From: CAYSCZ01 sp964429655
GTDB lineage: Bacteria; Bacteroidota; Bacteroidia; Cytophagales; Cyclobacteriaceae
NCBI GenBank assembly: GCA_964429655.1
Contig: CAYSCZ010000038.1
Coordinates: 1 to 30,451 of the forward strand
Length of the DNA stretch: 30,451 bases
Direction: 5' to 3'
Shown here piece by piece: positions 16,056 to 24,662 of the stretch. The notes beneath the pieces are model-generated. The model saw nothing but the letters and a program-made list of their open reading frames with translations. It did not search any database and was not told where the DNA came from. The first letter of the stretch is position 1. Each line of letters begins with the position of its first letter. A program made the position numbers and the translations under genes.

Positions 16056-16517
16056 ATGAAGCAGCTATGGAAAAAAATCATAAATTTTTTTAAGAAGAAT
16101 AAAGACTTTCCTAAGCCTTATCTTGGTGCTACCTGGAATGAATATCTAGAAGATCGCAAACTCATCATCAAGATACTAAAGCACCTAAGCAATAGTCACA
16201 TCACCTCTGAAGAGTTTGTAAGAAATACCTCCTTTATCAATTACCTGGTTTGGATAAACCTTAGAAAAATAAGGGCTACACTTAATAAATTAAATAGAAA
16301 CTCAGAAGCGAAAACATCTCTAAGCAAGATGAAGCATTCCTGCATCAAGTTTTTATCTAACCAACTCCCCCTTGATTGCACGCAGGAGCAATATGACTTG
16401 AATGTAAAGTATTTCGTACGGACATTTAACCTGCAGGCCGCAGTATTAATTGATCTTTACGGAATCGAAATAGATGATGAACTAAAGTATTTGGAACTAG
16501 ATTATTCTCTTATTTGA
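16056..16517 (+). CDS. Hypothetical protein, helical and basic
   Basis: This is a 153-residue protein I do not recognise. It opens with a very basic amphipathic segment (MKQLWKKIINFFKKNKDF), is mostly helical, and ends in an acidic stretch (IEIDDELKYLELDYSLI). There is no signal peptide, lipobox or clear transmembrane helix. The N-terminus could bind membrane or nucleic acid. It stands alone between the divergent pyrophosphohydrolase gene and the M28 peptidase gene, 58 bases before the latter. Codon use and composition look like the neighbours. The frame is intact with an ATG in an A-rich context, so I accept it as real. Confidence 0.6.
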   Translation: MKQLWKKIINFFKKNKDFPKPYLGATWNEYLEDRKLIIKILKHLSNSHITSEEFVRNTSFINYLVWINLRKIRATLNKLNRNSEAKTSLSKMKHSCIKFLSNQLPLDCTQEQYDLNVKYFVRTFNLQAAVLIDLYGIEIDDELKYLELDYSLI

Positions 16518-16575
16518 TTTAGTATTTTAGGTTGGTTTTGGCCTTTTTTTTATTTTAGGCATAAATTAATCTACC

Positions 16576-18207
16576 ATGAAGAAACTATTTATACTTGCTT
16601 TAATATTTATTGCCCTGCTTAATGCCTGTGCTCCGGAGAATGAAAACGAAAAGCTGGTAAAAGCTAAAGTTAAACCTGAGCTTATTGAGCAACACATTCA
16701 GACCCTGGCGTCTGATAATTTTGGGGGACGCAAACCTTTTTCACAGGGTGAGACGAAAACAATTAATTATATACGATCAGAATTTCAAAAAATAGGCCTG
16801 AAACCGGGTAATGGTGAATCATATTTTCAAAAGGTACCATTAGTAGAAATTAAGCCAACAGTATCTGAATTACGCATGAGAAGTCCTAAAATGGGTTATG
16901 ATCTATACCATGGAGATGACTTTGTGGCATACACCGAGCGTATAGAAAAATCCGTTCGTGCTGTAAGTTCAGAATTAGTTTTTGCAGGGTATGGCATTGT
17001 CGCTCCCGAGTATGATTGGAATGATTATGAAGGAGTAGATGTGGAAGGTAAAACGGTTATCGTTTTGGTGAATGATCCCGGATTTGGCAGTGGTGATTCC
17101 ACACTTTTTAAAGGAGATGAGATGACATACTATGGTCGATGGACTTATAAATATGAGGAAGCTGCCAGACAAGGCGCTGAAGCTATTCTAATCGTTCACG
17201 AAACAGTCCCGGCAGGATACCCCTGGGTTGTGGTTAACAATGGTGCCACAATTCCCAGGTTAATGCTGGATGACGACTCAGGTGATTATAGATGTGCTTT
17301 TCAGGGATGGTTGACCAGTCAAGCCGCTGTCACACTATTTAGTGATTCTGAAAAAGACATCACCAATTATCGGCAATTAGCAAGACAACCAAACTTTAAA
17401 GCGATGGAGTTGGGGATGAGTATTTCATTGGATATAAATAATGTTTTTTCCCGGGATATTTCATACAATGTAGCGGCAAAAATTACTGGTACCGAAAAAC
17501 CCGATGAGACCATAATCTATACAGCCCACTGGGACCATCTTGGTATGGGTAATCCTGTAGATGGCGATTCCATTTATAATGGTGCAATTGATAATGCCAC
17601 AGGTACCGCAGCTTTGCTGTCAATAGCAGAGGCGTTTACCAGGACCTTTGATCCTGCAAGGACTGTGGTATTTTTAGCGGTCACTGCAGAAGAACAAGGC
17701 CTGTTAGGGTCTGAGTATTATGTTGAAAATCCTATTTACCCAATACCTCAAACTGTTGCTAATATCAATATGGATGTGTTCTTCCCTTATGGGCCTTACA
17801 AAGACATTACGGTTTTTGGATATGGTCAGTCTGAGCTTGAAGACATAGCTGCCGAGGTTGCCGATGGTCGGGGTAGGTATATAAAGCCTGATCCGGATCC
17901 GGGCAAGGGTTATTTCTATAGGTCAGACCATTTCAATTTCGCGAAAGTTGGGGTCCCCTCATTGTATGCTTCAGGAAGTTATGAGCCTGTTAATGGCAAC
18001 ATAGAGGAAGCCAGGCAGCAAAAGGAAGCGTATACCAGCACCAGATATCACAGGCCGCAGGATGAATATGATCCGAATACCTGGAATATCCAGGGAATTT
18101 ATCAGGATGTTCAGTTATTATATGAAGTTGGTGTAAAGCTTGTTTCCGAACCCGAGCTTTATCCGGAGTGGAAAGCGGATTCTGAATTTAAAGCACTGAG
18201 GCCTTAA
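16576..18207 (+). CDS. M28-family zinc metallopeptidase lipoprotein
   Basis: This 543-residue exopeptidase of peptidase family M28 cleaves N-terminal residues from peptides, probably in the periplasm or at the outer membrane. The signal peptide MKKLFILALIFIALLNAC ends in a lipobox, with Cys18 as the lipidation site. A protease-associated (PA) domain follows (about residues 130-250, FAGYGIVAPEYDW ... ARQGAEAILIVHE). The catalytic domain has all five zinc ligands: His318 (TAHWDH), Asp339 (IDNATG), Glu372/Glu373 (AEEQGLLGS; catalytic base and ligand), Asp400 (NINMD) and His452 (SDHFNF). It is probably monocistronic. Its TAA overlaps the stop of the convergent phosphoesterase gene. Confidence 0.93.
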   Translation: MKKLFILALIFIALLNACAPENENEKLVKAKVKPELIEQHIQTLASDNFGGRKPFSQGETKTINYIRSEFQKIGLKPGNGESYFQKVPLVEIKPTVSELRMRSPKMGYDLYHGDDFVAYTERIEKSVRAVSSELVFAGYGIVAPEYDWNDYEGVDVEGKTVIVLVNDPGFGSGDSTLFKGDEMTYYGRWTYKYEEAARQGAEAILIVHETVPAGYPWVVVNNGATIPRLMLDDDSGDYRCAFQGWLTSQAAVTLFSDSEKDITNYRQLARQPNFKAMELGMSISLDINNVFSRDISYNVAAKITGTEKPDETIIYTAHWDHLGMGNPVDGDSIYNGAIDNATGTAALLSIAEAFTRTFDPARTVVFLAVTAEEQGLLGSEYYVENPIYPIPQTVANINMDVFFPYGPYKDITVFGYGQSELEDIAAEVADGRGRYIKPDPDPGKGYFYRSDHFNFAKVGVPSLYASGSYEPVNGNIEEARQQKEAYTSTRYHRPQDEYDPNTWNIQGIYQDVQLLYEVGVKLVSEPELYPEWKADSEFKALRP

Positions 18208-18707
18208 CCGCCCCTTTTACCAAATTCGATTACCTCAAGGCTTACTATTCGGTTACCTGAAACAGCAAACCGTAAGGCTGTTCTCATATGATGAAATCCT
18301 TGTCTTCCAAGGGCGCCCGGATTCATGTAAATCCTTTGCGGTGTTACAGGATCTTTCATCACTTTACAAATATGAGAATGGCCGCAAACCAGCAAATCTA
18401 TGTTATTTTCTGTCAGCTTCTCTCGTATGGGTTTATTGTATTTTGGTGGTAGTGCTGCTATGTGTGTGATTAATACCCTGAGGTTTTCACAATAGAAAAC
18501 CTGATCCTTCGCATAACAATCTCTTATATCTTTACCGTCAATGTTGCCATACACGGCCTTTAATGGTTTGAATGATTCCAATTGCCTTGCGATCCCTAAA
18601 TCACCAATATCGCCGGCGTGCCAAACCTCATCACTTGAAACAAAGTAGCTGAATATCTTATCATCAAGATAACCATGCGTATCCGATAGCAAACCAATAC
18701 TTTTCAT
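18204..18707 (-). CDS. YfcE/MJ0936-type metallophosphoesterase
   Basis: This 167-residue calcineurin-like phosphoesterase of the small YfcE/MJ0936 class is a cytosolic phosphodiesterase of broad substrate range. All metal-site motifs are present: DxH (Asp9, His11 in SDTHG), GD (Asp33 in HAGDIGD), GN (Asn55 in GNID), His82 (ITHIA) and GHSH (His110, His112). Length is normal for the family. The biological substrate is not known for most members. It converges on the M28 peptidase gene with a four-base overlap of stops and diverges from gldA across a 163-base gap. Confidence 0.93.
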   Translation of the reverse strand: MKSIGLLSDTHGYLDDKIFSYFVSSDEVWHAGDIGDLGIARQLESFKPLKAVYGNIDGKDIRDCYAKDQVFYCENLRVLITHIAALPPKYNKPIREKLTENNIDLLVCGHSHICKVMKDPVTPQRIYMNPGALGRQGFHHMRTALRFAVSGNRIVSLEVIEFGKRGG

Positions 18708-18833
18708 AAATTAATTATACAAGTATCATTAACAATTTTTAACATACAGTAAAATTTATTTTTTTGAAATAATATGGTTAGCTTATTAAAATTGCATCCA
18801 TAAAAAATAGGTTCCTTTAACATGGTATGCCTA

Positions 18834-18841
18834 TAGTTTTG
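18834..18841 (+). promoter_or_regulatory. Bacteroidota-type -7 promoter element for gldA
   Basis: TAGTTTTG is an exact match to the TAnnTTTG -7 element of Bacteroidota housekeeping promoters and lies 29 bases before the gldA ATG. No good TTTG -33 element is seen at the standard spacing, so confidence is moderate. It would drive the gldA-F-G-DUF4340 operon. Confidence 0.5.
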
Positions 18842-18870
18842 TTCATTATCAAGTTAATAATAAAACAATC

Positions 18871-19794
18871 ATGACCATTGAGATAGAAGGTTTAACAAAA
18901 AAGTATGGTGAACAAAAAGCTGTTAATAATATCTCATTTAGTGTAAAGACAGGAGAGGTTGTAGGATTTTTAGGACCCAATGGTGCCGGAAAAAGTACAA
19001 CTATGAAAATAATCACCTGTTTCATGGCACCTAATAGTGGTGATATTAAATTAGATGGCCACTCCATTCATACCGACCAGGAGGAGATTAAAAAGAAAAT
19101 TGGCTATTTACCTGAGAGCAATCCATTGTATTATGACATGCCGATCATCGATTACCTTAGATTTTGCGCTGAGATACAAGGGGTGGACAAAGTAACCATT
19201 CCTAATCGGATTGGTGAGATGATAGATGCCTGTGGCCTTGAAAGTGAAAAACATAAAAAGATTGGAGAGCTCTCAAAAGGATACAAACAGCGTGTAGGAT
19301 TGGCTCAGGCGATGATTCACGATCCGGAAGTTTTAATTTTAGATGAACCTACCAGTGGTTTAGATCCTAACCAAATTGTTGAGATAAGAAAGTTAATAAA
19401 GGAGTTAGGCAAAGAGAAAACAGTAATTCTAAGTTCCCATATATTGTCTGAAGTTGAAGCTACATGCGACCGTATTTTGATAATCAATAAAGGAAGAATT
19501 GTTGCAGATGGTACGGCAACCAATTTAAGAGAACAGGCACAAGGACAAGAGCTATTGACAGTGCAGATCGAAGGAGATCAGGGAGATGTTCAAAAAGGGT
19601 TAACAGGATTATCAACAGTAGAAAAAGTTGATCAGATAGAAGGTAAGTCCGGGTTTTTCCAGGTAAAGAGTAAACCTGATAATTCTTCCAGAAAATCTGT
19701 ATTTGACCTGTGCGTTCAAAACAAATGGTACCTTCTGGAAATGACTGGCACGGAAACACGGTTAGAAGATGTATTTAGAGAACTAACAAAATAA
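18871..19794 (+). CDS. gldA: Gliding motility ABC transporter ATPase GldA
   Basis: This 307-residue ABC ATPase is the energy-coupling subunit of the GldAFG transporter, which gliding Bacteroidota need for surface motility. Walker A GPNGAGKST (35-43), signature LSKGYKQR (134-141), Walker B VLILDEP (154-160) and the switch His190 in SSHILSE are intact. The C-terminal extension (after about residue 215) ends in ETRLEDVFRELTK, usual for ABC-2-type ATPases of the GldA/CcmA/NatA group. It is followed six bases later by gldF. Identification as GldA rather than another ABC-2 ATPase rests on the gldF-gldG neighbourhood plus sequence character. Confidence 0.93.
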   Translation: MTIEIEGLTKKYGEQKAVNNISFSVKTGEVVGFLGPNGAGKSTTMKIITCFMAPNSGDIKLDGHSIHTDQEEIKKKIGYLPESNPLYYDMPIIDYLRFCAEIQGVDKVTIPNRIGEMIDACGLESEKHKKIGELSKGYKQRVGLAQAMIHDPEVLILDEPTSGLDPNQIVEIRKLIKELGKEKTVILSSHILSEVEATCDRILIINKGRIVADGTATNLREQAQGQELLTVQIEGDQGDVQKGLTGLSTVEKVDQIEGKSGFFQVKSKPDNSSRKSVFDLCVQNKWYLLEMTGTETRLEDVFRELTK

Positions 19795-19800
19795 GGCATT

Positions 19801-20526
19801 ATGAATAAAATATGGATTATAACCAGACGTGAGATCGCATCATTCTTCGATTCTTTGATCGCCTATGTAATGATCATCCTGTTTTTAGGATTGAGTGGGT
19901 TTTTCACTTGGTTGTTTGGAAGCAATGTCTTTCTGGTAAACCAGGCGAGCTTACAAGTCTTTTTTGGTATCGCTTACTGGACACTATTTTTTTTCATCCC
20001 GGCCATTACCATGCGCATGATCGCTGAAGAAAATAAATCCGGGACAATTGAATTGCTTAGCACCAAAGCAGTAACCGACTGGCAAATCGTCAGCGGAAAG
20101 TTTCTTGCTTGTCTATTGCTTGTGATCATAGCGCTAGCTTGCACTTTGCCTTATTACATCACCATCAGCAGGTTAGGGCCTGTTGACCATGGCGGTATTA
20201 TCGGAGGTTATCTGGGGTTGATACTTTTATCAGCAGGTTATATCAGTATTGGAATTTTTGCGAGTAGTGCCACTAACAATCAGATCGTAGCCTTCTTATT
20301 GGCATTGTTTATCGGCATATTTTTTCAGATCCTTTTTGACATATTAGCATCAAGCTTTAGAGGATCGATCGGTAATCTATTCCAATTTCTTAGCCTGCGA
20401 ACACATTATGAATCCTTATCAAGAGGCGTAATCGACTCCAGAGATATATTGTATTTTCTATCAATCATTGCCATAGGTTTAATTTCATCGCAGGCAATGC
20501 TTACCAGGAGAAACTGGCAATCTTAA
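19801..20526 (+). CDS. gldF: Gliding motility ABC transporter permease GldF
   Basis: This 241-residue ABC-2-type permease has about six membrane helices. The first starts after WIITRREIASFFDSLIAY, a second covers LQVFFGIAYWTLFFFIPAI, and the last is ILYFLSIIAIGLISSQAML. The motif RMIAEENKSGTIELLSTKAV at the cytosolic coupling helix is characteristic of GldF and related ABC-2 permeases. Length is normal. It begins six bases after gldA and ends 11 bases before gldG, so translational coupling is likely. Substrate of the GldAFG transporter is unsettled in the literature. Confidence 0.93.
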   Translation: MNKIWIITRREIASFFDSLIAYVMIILFLGLSGFFTWLFGSNVFLVNQASLQVFFGIAYWTLFFFIPAITMRMIAEENKSGTIELLSTKAVTDWQIVSGKFLACLLLVIIALACTLPYYITISRLGPVDHGGIIGGYLGLILLSAGYISIGIFASSATNNQIVAFLLALFIGIFFQILFDILASSFRGSIGNLFQFLSLRTHYESLSRGVIDSRDILYFLSIIAIGLISSQAMLTRRNWQS

Positions 20527-20537
20527 AATCGACTATT

Positions 20538-22049
20538 ATGAATAAGAAAAAGATAATATCTCAGTTATTTATAATCATTGGGATCGTCGTTGTTGTCAAT
20601 CTGATTTCAAATCAGGCTTATTTTCGTCTGGACTTCACAGATGATCAAAGATATACCTTATCGGATGCTACTGAGAATATTCTAAATGACCTGGATAATG
20701 TGATCACAGTAAAAGCATATTTTTCTGAAGATCTACCTCCTCAGCTCTTAAATAACAGGAGGGAATTTTGGGATCAGTTAGTGGAATACGAAAATGAATC
20801 TGATGGCAACCTGGTATTTGAATTCATCAATCCTAATGAAAGTGATGAGATAGAAAGGGAAGCCCAACAGTCTGGCGTTCGTCCGATCATGGTGAATGTT
20901 ACAGAACGTGACCAGGTTCAGCAGATAAGGGCTTACATGGGTGCGGTTTTACAGATGGAAGACAGAACGGAGGTGATACCACTCATCAGACCAAATGCTT
21001 CTATGGAATATGATCTCACCACAGCCGTAAAGAAACTTGCGATTTTGGATAAACCAAAGTTAGCATTTTTACAAGGCAACGGTGAACCAGGCATACAGTC
21101 AATATCGCAACTAAAAGAGCAACTGTCGGTACTATACGACCTGGAGGCATTAAGCCTTGATGATACAACGGTCATTCCATCTTATTACAAAACCGCTATC
21201 TGGATAAACCCGAAAGATACCATTCCTCAAAAACATTTCTCAATGCTGGATAATTATCTGGATCAGGGAGGTAATGTGTTTTTAGCTTATAGTCCTTTAA
21301 GTGGTGACCTATCAAGTCAATACCTTAGAAAAGATAATGAAATCGGTATTACAAAATGGATAAAGAGAAAAGGTGTTGACTATGGCAATCAGTATGTGGT
21401 GGATGCTAATTGCGCATCAGTTTCTGTAAGGCAAAAGCAAGGATTTTTTACCATTAATACGTCCGTTAACTTCCCCTATTTTCCACAGATCACAAATTTT
21501 GAGGAACATCCGATCACAGGAGGCCTTGAATCCGTTTTATTACCTTTTGTCACCAATGTAAATGTCAATACCAGCGATTCATCATCCAAAGTTATTCCCC
21601 TGCTTTATTCTTCTGAAAATACCGGTCTAATTTCCCCTCCAACTTATATAGACATAAATAAACAATGGGATCAAAGTGATTTTGATGCGGAAAGCCAAAC
21701 ATTATCATTAGCCATTGATGGCGTTGGCGGATCTATCGGCAAATTGGTGGTGGTAGCTAATGGTGATTTTATTGTGAATGGACAGGGAAACAATCAACAG
21801 CAACTGACGCCTGATAATGTGAATTTTGCCTCCAATGCTATTGACTGGCTTAGCGATGATACAGGATTGATAGAGCTGAGAACAAAAGGTATCACTTCCA
21901 GGCCTCTGGCGAAAGTAGAAGACAGTACCAAGAACCTTATTAAATATGGGAATGTCTTTATTCCCATATTCATAATCCTGGGTTATGCTTTTTTTAGAAA
22001 ACAGATGAATATGAAAAAACGTCAAAATTGGTTGCAAGGAAAATATTAA
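20538..22049 (+). CDS. gldG: Gliding motility auxiliary transporter protein GldG
   Basis: This 503-residue protein has an N-terminal membrane helix (about residues 7-24), a large periplasmic ABC-transporter auxiliary domain of the GldG type (opening DFTDDQRYTLSDATENILNDL) and a C-terminal helix (FIPIFIILGYAFF) followed by a basic cytosolic tail. The start of the family domain, with the typical RYTLS segment and the later GNVFLAYSPL, supports the assignment. Separate gldF and gldG, rather than a fusion, is the Flavobacterium-like arrangement. It works with GldA and GldF at the inner membrane. Confidence 0.92.
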   Translation: MNKKKIISQLFIIIGIVVVVNLISNQAYFRLDFTDDQRYTLSDATENILNDLDNVITVKAYFSEDLPPQLLNNRREFWDQLVEYENESDGNLVFEFINPNESDEIEREAQQSGVRPIMVNVTERDQVQQIRAYMGAVLQMEDRTEVIPLIRPNASMEYDLTTAVKKLAILDKPKLAFLQGNGEPGIQSISQLKEQLSVLYDLEALSLDDTTVIPSYYKTAIWINPKDTIPQKHFSMLDNYLDQGGNVFLAYSPLSGDLSSQYLRKDNEIGITKWIKRKGVDYGNQYVVDANCASVSVRQKQGFFTINTSVNFPYFPQITNFEEHPITGGLESVLLPFVTNVNVNTSDSSSKVIPLLYSSENTGLISPPTYIDINKQWDQSDFDAESQTLSLAIDGVGGSIGKLVVVANGDFIVNGQGNNQQQLTPDNVNFASNAIDWLSDDTGLIELRTKGITSRPLAKVEDSTKNLIKYGNVFIPIFIILGYAFFRKQMNMKKRQNWLQGKY

Positions 22050-22061
22050 ATACAAGGACTT

Positions 22062-22976
22062 ATGTTAAAAGGATTTTCAAATATTAAATTGCTGGCCATC
22101 TTAGCGGTATTGGTTGGTATCTATTTGCTGATAAATTTCACAGGGGGCAAGCAAAGAAGTAAATCTTTTAAATCCGAGCTGGTAAAGATTGATACCAGTG
22201 CGGTTAATAAAATCGAAATCGAAAAAAACAATGAAAAGCTTTTAATAAAAAAAGAATCCAACCAGTGGAAAGTAAGATTAAAAAGTGGGAAAGCGGTAAA
22301 TGCGAAAGCATCGAATGTAAAAAGTACACTGACCAGTTTGATGTCAATAAAACCATCCAGGTTGGCAGCAAAAGAAGAAAGTAAATGGAAAGATTATCAG
22401 GTAGATTCTGCTGGCACAAGGTTGAAAGTCTATGAAGATGACCAGTTAACAACAGACATTATCCTGGGGAGATTTGGTGTGCAGGGCAGACAACGTTACC
22501 ACACTTTCGTCAGGCTAGCAGATGATAAGGAAGTGTATGCAGCTAACGATTTTATGAGTATGAGCATACCAACGGATGCTTCAGGTTATCGGAATAATGT
22601 ATTGTTTCGATTAAACAAAGACAGCCTCGATCAAATTGTTTTTAATTATCCAGACTCTGCTTTTACACTCCAATCCATGGATGACTATTGGTTCATTAAT
22701 GATCAACGTGTGGATTCTGCAAATACCGCCAAATACCTGTCAGGATTAAACCTGGTGACCAGCACCAAATTCTATGACGATACTGAAAACCTAAATGACC
22801 CTGCTTTTACCGTTACTTTTAAGCAAAACAACCTTCCTGACATAAATCTATTGGCCTATCAATATGTAACAGACTGGATTATACATACTCCAAATAATCC
22901 CGAAGGACATTTCAGGGACCAATCACTTTACGATCGATTATTTAAGCGTCGATCATATTTTCTTGGTAGTGAATAA
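22062..22976 (+). CDS. DUF4340-domain membrane-anchored protein of the gld operon
   Basis: This 304-residue protein has one N-terminal anchor helix (LLAILAVLVGIYLLINF) and a periplasmic part that begins with a short DUF4340-like beta repeat (VNKIEIEKNNEKLLIKKES, then WKVRLKSGKAVNAKAS). The later segment TDIILGRFGVQGRQRYHTFV and the VYAANDFMSM stretch fit DUF4340. From family knowledge, DUF4340 proteins often sit directly after GldG-type auxiliary proteins in many phyla, which suggests an accessory subunit of the same transporter. It begins 12 bases after gldG and ends the operon. The function is unproven. Confidence 0.8.
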   Translation: MLKGFSNIKLLAILAVLVGIYLLINFTGGKQRSKSFKSELVKIDTSAVNKIEIEKNNEKLLIKKESNQWKVRLKSGKAVNAKASNVKSTLTSLMSIKPSRLAAKEESKWKDYQVDSAGTRLKVYEDDQLTTDIILGRFGVQGRQRYHTFVRLADDKEVYAANDFMSMSIPTDASGYRNNVLFRLNKDSLDQIVFNYPDSAFTLQSMDDYWFINDQRVDSANTAKYLSGLNLVTSTKFYDDTENLNDPAFTVTFKQNNLPDINLLAYQYVTDWIIHTPNNPEGHFRDQSLYDRLFKRRSYFLGSE

Positions 22977-22988
22977 TTTTTAGAACGT

Positions 22989-24098
22989 CTACTTCATGAG
23001 GTTTTTTGCCATGAATAAACCCGCTATCTGATGCGCTGTTTCTCCGTATTCAAGCGGGCTGCAGTTTGATACGATGGCTATGATAATTTTTTCCTCCGGG
23101 TACATCCAGAATTGAGTTATTCCACCAACGCTACCACCGCTGTGCCCATGATAATATTTACCCGTCACACCATAACCACTGCTCCAGCCCATCCCATAAT
23201 TGGTAGCGTCTCCGTTAGTTAGGAATTGTGTTTCTTGAAGTTTATGTAATGTTTTTTCGGTTAATAATCCGGATTCCAGGTGGGCTTGTCCAAATTTGAT
23301 CAGATCCTCAGCGGTTGAGATGAAACCACCACCAGCCCATTTGTAGCTATTGTCAACATATGGAGCTGGTACTACACCGTCTCCCGCTATGGTATAAAAT
23401 TTCGTGCGGGTTGATATTTTTTTATTGGCAAAGTCAGCTTCAGTATTATTCATCTTTAATTTATCAAAAATATTGCTTTGCATATAATAGAGGAAATTTT
23501 CTCCTGAAGCGTCCTCTATTACCGCACTAATCAAGTTCCACCCATAACTTGAATAACGATATGCTGTACCGGGTTTAAACAAAAGGCTATCATCCTGAAA
23601 TATTGAAAGCCCATCTTTTACCGTAGGGTAATGCTTTGCACTCATAAATTCATCATTTTGATAGTGACGGATGCCAGCAATATGCCCTGCAACCTGGCGA
23701 ACGGTGACCGGATATCTTTTTTCAGGGAAGTACTCCAGATAATATCGTATGGTGCTGTCCGGATGAATTTTTCCTTGATCCATTAATAATCCAAGGGCGG
23801 TGGATGTGAAGGTTTTGGATACACTTCCTATCCTGAATTTTGCTTTTGAAGGGTCTACCGGTACTTCATTTTCCAAATCCGAATAACCAAATCCTTCGAT
23901 CCAGATAAGTTTGTTATCAATGGATAAAGCAGCGGCCATACCGGGGATTTTATTTCTCTCCATTAATTCGTTTATTAAAACCCTGGCAGAATCTATCTGA
24001 ACTGAATATCTATCAGATAATTTTTCTTCGGATGGCTGGCATGAGATAAAAATTAACAACCAGAGGATGGGAAAAAAACAGAATTTTGGTGGTTTCAT
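22989..24098 (-). CDS. Beta-lactamase-like serine hydrolase lipoprotein
   Basis: This 369-residue penicillin-binding-protein-like serine hydrolase belongs to the class C beta-lactamase/esterase superfamily. The signal peptide ends in IFISC, so Cys20 is the likely lipid anchor (the lipobox is a weak match). The catalytic SxxK is SVSK (Ser92, Lys95), followed by YSSYG (Tyr182, the YxN-equivalent box with Ser for Asn) and a C-terminal HGHSGG, the KTG-equivalent. Such proteins are usually peptidases or esterases, not resistance enzymes. The gene converges on DUF4340 with a 12-base gap and no terminator in between. It diverges from the FKBP gene. Confidence 0.88.
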   Translation of the reverse strand: MKPPKFCFFPILWLLIFISCQPSEEKLSDRYSVQIDSARVLINELMERNKIPGMAAALSIDNKLIWIEGFGYSDLENEVPVDPSKAKFRIGSVSKTFTSTALGLLMDQGKIHPDSTIRYYLEYFPEKRYPVTVRQVAGHIAGIRHYQNDEFMSAKHYPTVKDGLSIFQDDSLLFKPGTAYRYSSYGWNLISAVIEDASGENFLYYMQSNIFDKLKMNNTEADFANKKISTRTKFYTIAGDGVVPAPYVDNSYKWAGGGFISTAEDLIKFGQAHLESGLLTEKTLHKLQETQFLTNGDATNYGMGWSSGYGVTGKYYHGHSGGSVGGITQFWMYPEEKIIIAIVSNCSPLEYGETAHQIAGLFMAKNLMK

Positions 24099-24111
24099 GG
24101 TATTTATTCAA

Positions 24112-24164
24112 ATTGGTGGCTGATGAATTATGATTGGTGGCTATAAACCTTACCTTTAAGGTAA
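24112..24164. promoter_or_regulatory. Direct repeat and palindrome between divergent hydrolase and FKBP genes
   Basis: ATTGGTGGCT occurs at 24112-24121 and again at 24133-24142, 21 bases apart (two helical turns). A perfect seven-base inverted repeat, TTACCTT then AAGGTAA around one T, lies at 24150-24164. The palindrome contains TACCTTTA, one mismatch from the TAnnTTTG -7 box, 37 bases before the FKBP ATG. Candidate operator and promoter; no regulator assigned. Confidence 0.4.
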
Positions 24165-24195
24165 ACTATTATTTTATAAATTAAAGACTGCTATT

Positions 24196-24621
24196 ATGAA
24201 AGCAAAGAAAAATGATGTTGTAAAGGTCCATTACACAGGAAAATTAACCAGCGGTGAAGTTTTTGATTCTTCAGAAGGAAAGGCGCCCCTTGAATTTACA
24301 GTAGGCGGGGGCCAAATGATCAAGGGTTTTGACAACGCTGTAGATGGAATGGAAGTTAATGAAAAGAAGACCATCACTGTAACTGCCAATGAGGCTTATG
24401 GTGAACATAATAATGAATTAATTCAGGAAATTCCAAAAACAAGTTTGCCAAATGATCTCGATCCTGAGGTTGGTCAGAAACTAGTCGCCACAAATGATTT
24501 GGGCCATCAAACGCGGGTATCCGTAACGGAAGTAAATTCAGACTCAATTAAAATAGACGCTAACCACGAGCTTGCAGGGAAGGATTTGGTTTTTGACATT
24601 CAATTAGTAGACATTAATTAG
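24196..24621 (+). CDS. FKBP/SlyD-type peptidyl-prolyl isomerase
   Basis: This 141-residue FKBP-fold isomerase catalyses cis-trans isomerisation of prolyl bonds. The FKBP core is clear (VKVHYTGKLTSGEVFDSS, then GGGQMIKGFDNAVDGM), with an inserted flap domain (AYGEHNNELIQEIPKTSLP ... ANHELAGKDLVFDI) as in SlyD. That flap gives chaperone activity in the family. The metal-binding His-rich tail of E. coli SlyD is absent. There is no signal peptide, so it is cytosolic. The start ATG sits in a CTATT-ATG-AA context with no Shine-Dalgarno. A strong palindromic terminator follows. Confidence 0.93.
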   Translation: MKAKKNDVVKVHYTGKLTSGEVFDSSEGKAPLEFTVGGGQMIKGFDNAVDGMEVNEKKTITVTANEAYGEHNNELIQEIPKTSLPNDLDPEVGQKLVATNDLGHQTRVSVTEVNSDSIKIDANHELAGKDLVFDIQLVDIN

Positions 24622-24628
24622 AAGTTTA

Positions 24629-24658
24629 GGGGCTTTATCATTTGATAAAGCCCCTTCT
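24629..24658 (+). terminator. Palindromic terminator after the FKBP gene
   Basis: A perfect 12-base stem, GGGGCTTTATCA (24629-24640) with TGATAAAGCCCC (24643-24654), surrounds a two-base gap and is followed by a short T-rich run. It starts eight bases after the TAG. It lies between convergent genes and could also stop transcription from the response-regulator gene, though the minus-strand side lacks a good T-run. Confidence 0.8.
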
Positions 24659-24662
24659 TGAT

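Noticed and set aside
22974..22991. Bidirectional terminator between DUF4340 and the serine hydrolase
   Set aside because: Only 12 bases separate the stops and no stem is seen.
22989..24098. Antibiotic-resistance beta-lactamase
   Set aside because: The SxxK and HxGG-type motifs fit the broad serine hydrolase/PBP-like group and the YxN box is altered; resistance cannot be claimed.
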